From NCBI GenBank assembly GCA_015350385.1, contig WNKI01000001.1, positions 7,899,433 through 7,963,432 on the forward strand: a stretch of 64,000 nucleotides of DNA. Direction: 5' to 3'. A model generated the notes under the pieces. That model ran no database searches and was not told where the DNA came from. It worked only from the letters and a program-made list of their open reading frames with translations. This document shows positions 57,872 through 64,000 of the stretch, one piece after another. The position numbers were made by a program, and so were the translations under genes. Positions within the stretch are counted from its first letter, which is position 1; every line of letters starts with the position of its first letter. The stretch is from Aculops lycopersici. Taxonomy: Eukaryota > Arthropoda > Arachnida > Trombidiformes > Eriophyidae.

Positions 57872-60800
57872 CTAACGAAACACCAAAGGGCTACCCACGA
57901 GACGAATGTAGGCCACCTGTAGGAACGTGCCGACCAACATGGCGCCTGTTATGTAAGCCAAAAGTTTGAATAGTGTGACGAAGAACCCAGCTCTCATCTC
58001 AATCGTCCGGCTAGATGTGCCAAAGGTATTCAAGTTCCCGTCTTTGAGTATATAAACTGAGCAGTGTTTCGAGTTTTTCAGTAGACTCGCAACTTTGCCA
58101 CCTGTTGATACTCCCTTAGATTTCAACTCTGATGAACGCAGGAAGTAGCAAGCTTGAGTTGGTTTCATGGATGGATTGTAGCAATATTCGTAGGCTATAC
58201 ACTGGTCGTCGAGCTCGCAGTCCATAGCGCACTTGTCCACCGAATGGCCTCTGATCACCTTGCCACTCTTTTCAGGGATCCTCTTGTTATCCATTCGCTC
58301 AAAGTCGTAGATTGCCATTTTGGAGTAGTGATCACAGTCGTGGGCTGAGCTTCGATTAGCCACAATGGAGCTCAAGTCGAATTCCGCTTGAGTTACGTGC
58401 AACTTTTGGAGGTAGCAACTCATCTTACCGCTTTTGTCTAGCGTGCATGAGTCGAAGGATAAACATTGGGGGTCGTTGGAGCAGGCCGCGGCGCATTCGA
58501 TAGCCGAGTAGTCAGGTAGAGTGGCCATTGGGTTCTTGGGCAAAGCGGTGGCCTCAAATCTCTCATACTCCACCGTATGGTCGCGCATTGTGATAGTGCA
58601 ACCTTTTGATACTTCGGTACGAACGAAAAGCGAGTCAATTATCCTTTTGGGGTCAGAACTTCTGCCATCTGAAGTGTAAACAACACACTCATTTGTGGAC
58701 CTGCAAAAAGACATTGCTATACATTCCATTTCTGTAACTTCGCATTCAGATAAACAGGTTGCATATGAAGTTTGCGGGGCTGCAGTAGCTCTCACTTTCA
58801 AATCTGAATTGAGCTCTTTGATCTTATTTACGTTCATCTTGGCATTGATGTGCACAATATGAAAAGTTTTCCTGTCAATGATCGAGGAGTCTGGCTTTAC
58901 AGAGTCTTCGTCCAATTGATCATGATTCTTTTGCACGGAATAGAAACGATCGGGTAAATTTTTGCCATATCCGATGTCAACTGAGAACAACTCCAACAGA
59001 TAAGATTCCTTCTTGTCATTTATCGTGTCCTCCATGAAATGCTCAAAAGATCTTCTTGATGGCCTCTCTCGCATTAGTGCTTGATAGTAATACGAACACC
59101 GTGAGTCTGGTTCCTTCTTTAAACGGGCTTCATCTTCGATTTTGTTTAGTAGCGCCACTTTTCTTGGGATAACCTTGCAACTCCTATCCTGACAATAGGA
59201 CATGGCAAAGCAGTCGACTTCATCGCAAAACTTGGAACACTTTCCAATGGAACTCACCAGTCTAACCACAGCAAATACTTCAAGTTTTTCGGGCATCGTA
59301 GTCCCAGGCTTCTCCTCAAAATGTTGATAGGCAGTCGGTGGAGACAGCACATCAAAGTGGATTCGAGTGGCATTAACCTTGGTGATGTCGACACGCATTT
59401 TGCCATCCAATTGGAGAGGATAGAGGCCGGCATTCTTCATCAGTGCATCGTATACGATTGTTTTAACCCTTGACTCGTATAGCAAGAATAGAAAACTTTG
59501 CATTTCGCTTAGTTGATATTCTAGAACAAATGATTGTGAGTTTTGTTGCCATTGCGAGTCGCCGTCATTGAAACATTGCGCAACATTCACATCCCTGATC
59601 AGAGCATCGAGGCCGACACCCTCACCTGTGGGTTCGAAATGAGCATTCAAAGTGAAGATCTTCTCCACTCTCGTTCCCAGATCGTCAAAAACCATCACTT
59701 TGACCTGAGCTGTTTCATGGTAATAAATTTTCTTAGAACCATCATGGCTTGTTGCAGATGTGGCACGTGGATCTCTAACAAATGTGTTGATCATGACGAC
59801 ATTTCGGTGTTCAACTCCAATTGATTGGCGAAATTTACCCACGTGTCGTTCGTAGGTGACAAATGGTAGTCCATTTAGTTGATAATAATTGACTAGTCTG
59901 AAGTTGTCTCCGAATTGATCGGAAAATATTCGCATAATATTCAAATCATCGAGCATGACATCCTCAGTCCGATTGTCACCGAGAGGAAATTGTAGGATCC
60001 AGTTAAAACTAGGCCTCAACTCAATTGTACAGTAGCCTGTCATACGATCGATTGTGTGGGTGAGATGGTTCGTTTTGTCGTAAACAACTTTTGTTGCCTT
60101 GAAGCTTCCGTCCTCACTCCTGGTTCTACAATGGTGGGCCTCAATATTGCTGCTATACTCGTATTTCCTCGGAGTCATCACATATTGGCCGGACAGGTGG
60201 GGCAAAATCTTGTTTTGCTTTCCGGCGGCTCGGCTTTCCAAGACTTCCATTGAAGCCTCGTAGGTAATACGGCCTCCCTCACTGTCTGGAATAGTCTTGA
60301 TTTCATCGAAGGAGTCCTCGAGGAGTTCCTTTCTAAAGCAACCATAACCTTCTGGTAACATGAAGGTGTCGATGGTTTCTATCTCCGTGTGCTCGTAACG
60401 GTAGTTGACAACCTCAATGTCGATCTTGAATTCCTGCAAATTAATATTGGTATCGTGAACAACAATCGAGTTCAGCACGTGCCACTCCTGAGGTCCGTCC
60501 GGACGCTTCGGATCGCTCACTTTATCAAAGTTCATGTCGTAGGACCACCTGTACTTGGTGCTCGTCACTCGCCAGGTTTCGGACCTGACCGAGTGCTCTT
60601 GGTCGTGGTCTTGTGATGCATCGTTGCTTGGCCTGTAGTTGCTCGAGATATCACCGACATCAATGAGCGTTGTTTTGATGGAGCCCCCCTGCTCGGCTTG
60701 CAACCAAAGATTGAGTGGTCCATAGAACAACAGCGACAGGTGGCTCACAGATCGGCGCTCGTCCGACCAAAAGTTTACTAGATCCTCTGTGTCTGATGGT

Positions 60801-63800
60801 GGATTGATGAAAGAAAACTTCGGAGCCTGGCTGCTGCATTGGTATGGCGTAGAGATGTCAAAGATCTCCTTGGTTTTGGTGTAGAGGATGAGATCAAAGT
60901 TCTTGCTGAGTCTTCTCGAGTTGATTCTGGTGACTCCGTCTTTGGCCCACTCGTTCAGCACGTAGTTGTAAACTTTTGGATTTCCGTTCTGGGTAACTCT
61001 GACGACAATCTCTGATCGCATATGGAAGTGGCGGTTCTCGAGTAGGTGCGCAATCTTGGGAAACTCTGCATCAGTCGGCAGAATGGGAGGTGCCACTGTG
61101 GTCACGCTACCGGAATCGGGAATCAATGGCTCAGGAAGTGGTGTTCCAGTGGTGCTGACAGGTTGTTGTTGCTGTTGTTGTTGTTGAGTACACTCGTTAG
61201 GCACGGACCAAGCAGGAATATCATCTGTTTTCAGATTGATTTTATGAATTTTAGAGGATTCCAATGTATATTCGCCAACTATATTTGCATCATTATCCTT
61301 CCTTTTGAATGTTACTTCCAACAATTCGAACTCCGTTGGCTTTATATGAGTGAATGAGATGTCATCGGCATCATTCCTCACTAACTTATGCTGAGCGTGG
61401 AAGACGAATTCAAAATCCAACTCTTCTTTGTTGTTCTTTGGATTAATTTGGGAAGTTGAGTAGACTCGTCTCTCTTCCAAAACACCAGGTTTGTTTCCTC
61501 GAAGCACCGTTTTAACTAATTTCATGTGACCCGATCGGCTGATTCCATTCCAGAGACCTGCAAAGCCAAAGACTCCATCCACTTCGATGTCGGCGGTATG
61601 AAAATCTGCGAATGAACTAGCGTATGGTTTTAGTTCGTCGATGAATTTGCTCTGGTTCAACTCTTGGCAACTTTGAGACACCGAGTATAGACGATATATC
61701 CTCTCGGGTTTTAGTTGACCCTCGTAGAAGAAGATCTTCTTTTTGCCCTCCGTATCATGATAATGTACCTCTCTAATCTCAAAGAAGCCACGATTGTGAG
61801 TCCGATCGAATCTTTCAACAATCTTTAGAAATCGTGTTGGAGTCCCACTATTAATCATGGCATTTAATATAACAGAAAATTCTAATTGATAACTCTCATC
61901 TCTGGTCTGTTCCCCGATGTAATCGTAAATATTTGGCATCCTGGCCCACTCTATTGCTTCGTGCTCTCTCTCGATTCTGATGAGCTCCGCTTGGTAGACA
62001 GCATCCTTGCATTGCATGGGTGTCTTGACCTCAATTGAGTCGGACAGTTTCTGCCTCAACAGTTCGATCTTCGCCATTTTGTATTTAGAATCTTCGTTAT
62101 CAAGATACGCGGTTGTTCGAATAGAGGCCAGGTGCAACAGATCGCTTTGAGAGTGGAACTTGTTTTCCTTGTGCATCGATAAGTTGAAAGCAAACGTGAA
62201 CTCGTACTCTAGGTCACCCTCCTCTCTAAACTGAGACCACAAAACCTCTTTGTACTCCCTTCCATCAGATCCCTTGATGGCCTCTCGTCTCATGCCCACG
62301 AACTCGGCGTCACCTGACTCGGTGGCCTGCTGCCACAAGGCGGCCACTCCATAGTACCGAAGTCGATCGCTTTGGATAATCAAGTCATCGACAGAACCAA
62401 CATTACCCTCGTCGGATAGTCGCATCTCGATCTCATTGGTGTAGGGAGAACTCAGCAAGCGCAACCAGGGAACCACGTCGTCGACCAACTTACAAGTTTT
62501 ATCTAGTCGGTAGATAAACTCAGTCTTATAGTTGACAAATATTCTAGTAAAAGGGCTGTCCTGTTCAACACTTTTCTTGTCATTATAAATCTTGAGCTCC
62601 AAGATTCTGCTTTCACTCGAGTAGACTTCTCTCAGAAATATATACTTCTGAGCCTCGCCGGATAGCTCAACGCGAGACAGGATGTCGTAGGATTTGTAGG
62701 TTTCGAGAAAGTCGTAGAAACTGGGAATGGCGTTGACCGCTAGCATTGTTCCAGGATGCATCTCATATTCCTGACCGATGGCTTGATCTTCCTCGTGGTC
62801 GGTCTCGAACTCGCCACTGTCGTCATCCTCGCCGTCGAAATTGTCATTGTCCCCTTCTTGCCCTTGGAAGAAGTCGGGGTTTTCAGGATTTCCCGGATCA
62901 TCATCCTGGGGATCAGCGTCGTAATTGGGGCCTTGCTTTGGATTAACAGGAGCGCACTTACACCTGCTCGGTGGGCTCATCATATATTCAACCAACTTCC
63001 TGTCAGGTGAGGTTTCAAAGTTGATTATCTCAATTTCCATCACCAAGTTTCTGGACCTCGACTCTTTCACCGAGATTGACTTCAATCGAGTTACGTCATC
63101 GCGAGTATCGCTCGATTTGGATTCCTCGAAATGAAATTCATACAGCCAACCGGATTTCTTATCCTCAATAGTCCAGCTTTCGGCAATGAATACCTCTGTT
63201 TTTGCTAAATTAGATGGATCAGTGTGCACTACAATGGGCGTGGTGAAAAGGTCAAATTGTTTGTAGTGAAAGTCGGCGGCGTTTAGTAGTAGTGCTCCGA
63301 CTCCTCGCATTACAGAGCTAAATTTTATCTCTCCATCTTGTCTATAAAACTCGATTGGTCTAACTAAAAGATGCTGATTAGTCGGCGGTAATGGCTCGTG
63401 TTCACCAGGTATACAATCAACTATTTTACCTGCTTGCTCAATTATGTGATAATCTTGATGCGCGTGCCTGGAGCTTCTACCTGAATCCCGTTTACCTGTA
63501 AACAATCTCATGAAAACATCAACTCTAGCCTCGTGAACAGATCCATTAGTCGGCTTTTTCAATGGCTCGTAAATTAAAGTTTCAACCTCTTTCTTGTAGC
63601 TCAGCGATTCCACTACAAACTCCGAATCGGCAATGTATCTATGGCTCTTGGAATCAAATTTGTTGAACTGACCTTCGCCGTATCTCATTACAATGTACTT
63701 GATTAGATAGACTTTTTCGGGCGATAAATTTATCGCTTTGGCTAAACTTGGAAAAACACGATGGCGAGCATTCAACTCTTGACACTTGCTTAGCATCCTA

Positions 63801-63961
63801 TAAAACTTGTCCAATCGCGCGTCGATCTCTCTGATGCCTCGACTTAGCGAGTCAAATAATATTACCTCTTTTTGATTGCCACTTTTCAAGTCAAAATTTG
63901 AGCCGCCACTTCTCTCAATGTCTATCCTAATTAATTTGGATTTGCTCAATTTTTTAAGCAT
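57872..63961 (-). CDS. Giant modular apple/PAN-like membrane protein B, main ORF
   Basis: A 2,029-codon tandem paralogue of protein A with the same plan: repeated beta modules (GVAALWQQATES, GFAGLWNGISRSG, FYGPLNLWLQAEQGG), four C-terminal Cys-rich apple/PAN-like units (CSKFCDEVDCFAMSYC, CLSECEVTEMECIAMSFC, CAAACSNDPQCLSFDSC, CAMDCELDDQCIAYEYC), a transmembrane helix and a short tail (IRLVGSPLVFR). A poly-Gln run lies near residue 930. The N-terminal ~345 residues are almost identical to A at DNA level, then similarity drops sharply in an acidic linker near residue 360. Its signal-peptide exon or ORF lies beyond the right edge; bases 63961-64000 show the same frame-offset junction as in A. 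Confidence 0.75.
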   Translation of the reverse strand: MLKKLSKSKLIRIDIERSGGSNFDLKSGNQKEVILFDSLSRGIREIDARLDKFYRMLSKCQELNARHRVFPSLAKAINLSPEKVYLIKYIVMRYGEGQFNKFDSKSHRYIADSEFVVESLSYKKEVETLIYEPLKKPTNGSVHEARVDVFMRLFTGKRDSGRSSRHAHQDYHIIEQAGKIVDCIPGEHEPLPPTNQHLLVRPIEFYRQDGEIKFSSVMRGVGALLLNAADFHYKQFDLFTTPIVVHTDPSNLAKTEVFIAESWTIEDKKSGWLYEFHFEESKSSDTRDDVTRLKSISVKESRSRNLVMEIEIINFETSPDRKLVEYMMSPPSRCKCAPVNPKQGPNYDADPQDDDPGNPENPDFFQGQEGDNDNFDGEDDDSGEFETDHEEDQAIGQEYEMHPGTMLAVNAIPSFYDFLETYKSYDILSRVELSGEAQKYIFLREVYSSESRILELKIYNDKKSVEQDSPFTRIFVNYKTEFIYRLDKTCKLVDDVVPWLRLLSSPYTNEIEMRLSDEGNVGSVDDLIIQSDRLRYYGVAALWQQATESGDAEFVGMRREAIKGSDGREYKEVLWSQFREEGDLEYEFTFAFNLSMHKENKFHSQSDLLHLASIRTTAYLDNEDSKYKMAKIELLRQKLSDSIEVKTPMQCKDAVYQAELIRIEREHEAIEWARMPNIYDYIGEQTRDESYQLEFSVILNAMINSGTPTRFLKIVERFDRTHNRGFFEIREVHYHDTEGKKKIFFYEGQLKPERIYRLYSVSQSCQELNQSKFIDELKPYASSFADFHTADIEVDGVFGFAGLWNGISRSGHMKLVKTVLRGNKPGVLEERRVYSTSQINPKNNKEELDFEFVFHAQHKLVRNDADDISFTHIKPTEFELLEVTFKRKDNDANIVGEYTLESSKIHKINLKTDDIPAWSVPNECTQQQQQQQQPVSTTGTPLPEPLIPDSGSVTTVAPPILPTDAEFPKIAHLLENRHFHMRSEIVVRVTQNGNPKVYNYVLNEWAKDGVTRINSRRLSKNFDLILYTKTKEIFDISTPYQCSSQAPKFSFINPPSDTEDLVNFWSDERRSVSHLSLLFYGPLNLWLQAEQGGSIKTTLIDVGDISSNYRPSNDASQDHDQEHSVRSETWRVTSTKYRWSYDMNFDKVSDPKRPDGPQEWHVLNSIVVHDTNINLQEFKIDIEVVNYRYEHTEIETIDTFMLPEGYGCFRKELLEDSFDEIKTIPDSEGGRITYEASMEVLESRAAGKQNKILPHLSGQYVMTPRKYEYSSNIEAHHCRTRSEDGSFKATKVVYDKTNHLTHTIDRMTGYCTIELRPSFNWILQFPLGDNRTEDVMLDDLNIMRIFSDQFGDNFRLVNYYQLNGLPFVTYERHVGKFRQSIGVEHRNVVMINTFVRDPRATSATSHDGSKKIYYHETAQVKVMVFDDLGTRVEKIFTLNAHFEPTGEGVGLDALIRDVNVAQCFNDGDSQWQQNSQSFVLEYQLSEMQSFLFLLYESRVKTIVYDALMKNAGLYPLQLDGKMRVDITKVNATRIHFDVLSPPTAYQHFEEKPGTTMPEKLEVFAVVRLVSSIGKCSKFCDEVDCFAMSYCQDRSCKVIPRKVALLNKIEDEARLKKEPDSRCSYYYQALMRERPSRRSFEHFMEDTINDKKESYLLELFSVDIGYGKNLPDRFYSVQKNHDQLDEDSVKPDSSIIDRKTFHIVHINAKMNVNKIKELNSDLKVRATAAPQTSYATCLSECEVTEMECIAMSFCRSTNECVVYTSDGRSSDPKRIIDSLFVRTEVSKGCTITMRDHTVEYERFEATALPKNPMATLPDYSAIECAAACSNDPQCLSFDSCTLDKSGKMSCYLQKLHVTQAEFDLSSIVANRSSAHDCDHYSKMAIYDFERMDNKRIPEKSGKVIRGHSVDKCAMDCELDDQCIAYEYCYNPSMKPTQACYFLRSSELKSKGVSTGGKVASLLKNSKHCSVYILKDGNLNTFGTSSRTIEMRAGFFVTLFKLLAYITGAMLVGTFLQVAYIRLVGSPLVFR

Positions 63962-64000
63962 CGTTTCTTGCCTCCTCTTCCTTTAAGGATTCAAACGTAA
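62860..64000 (-). repeat. Near-identical 5' block of giant genes A and B (conversion or recent duplication)
   Basis: 62860-64000 and 55830-56971 differ at only a few bases by eye (for example GGCCTTGC against GGCCTCGC), whereas the following ~5 kb of each gene is strongly diverged. The boundary falls in the acidic linker coding DNDNFD. The right limit is not visible. Confidence 0.75.

Overview
The window is eukaryotic, animal nuclear DNA. Nearly every gene has a clear metazoan identity (SLC35B1, UVRAG, BTB-Kelch, SNF5/SMARCB1, TIMMDC1, MTG2, ISWI, HID1, neurofibromin GAP domain, SSBP, LRPPRC, EXOC8, PNPLA6/7). Two miR-92 hairpins and an exact let-7 core confirm a bilaterian. Genes are packed head-to-head or tail-to-tail with very short 3' ends. 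Most CDSs, including 2.5-6 kb ones, have no introns; the few introns seen are 41-123 nt. This extreme intron poverty, with GAGA-rich intergenic DNA, suggests a miniaturised arthropod, for example an acariform or eriophyoid-like mite. The taxon is an inference.

Layout. 1-7.7 kb: 5' part of a BED zinc-finger gene (-), Pol III subunit RPC7 (+), SLC35B1 (+), UVRAG (-), SLX4-like (-), KLHL (+), a small secreted Cys-rich peptide (-). 8-13 kb: a candidate spliced gene (-), a three-exon acylphosphatase-like gene (+), SNF5 (+), a captured retrotransposon Gag ORF (-), a two-exon microgene (+), TIMMDC1 (-). 13-17.4 kb: a large diverged inverted repeat carries one mir-92 gene per arm and flanks the Obg-type GTPase MTG2. 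17.4-32.2 kb: ISWI (-), a foldback element, a beta-propeller protein (+), HID1 (-), a stand-alone NF1 RasGAP domain (+), SSBP (-), LRPPRC (+). 32.2-40 kb: a 7.8 kb low-complexity tract without a convincing protein gene, holding a let-7 match and a miR-100-like match. 40-48 kb: EXOC8 without its PH domain (-), then two tandem PNPLA6/7 lipases (+); the second has lost its cyclic-nucleotide-binding domains. 48-64 kb: a secreted lipase with a ~230-residue K/E/D tail (-) and two tandem ~2,050-residue modular membrane proteins (-). The signal peptide of the complete copy lies in an upstream ORF that is one frame off.

Functional themes are chromatin remodelling (ISWI, SNF5), Golgi, vesicle and autophagy traffic (HID1, EXOC8, UVRAG), mitochondrial biogenesis (MTG2, TIMMDC1, LRPPRC), lipid hydrolysis (PNPLA pair, lipase) and small regulatory RNAs. 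Several genes are trimmed relative to their families. Recent duplication with apparent gene conversion is the other main theme, at PNPLA, the giant proteins and mir-92.
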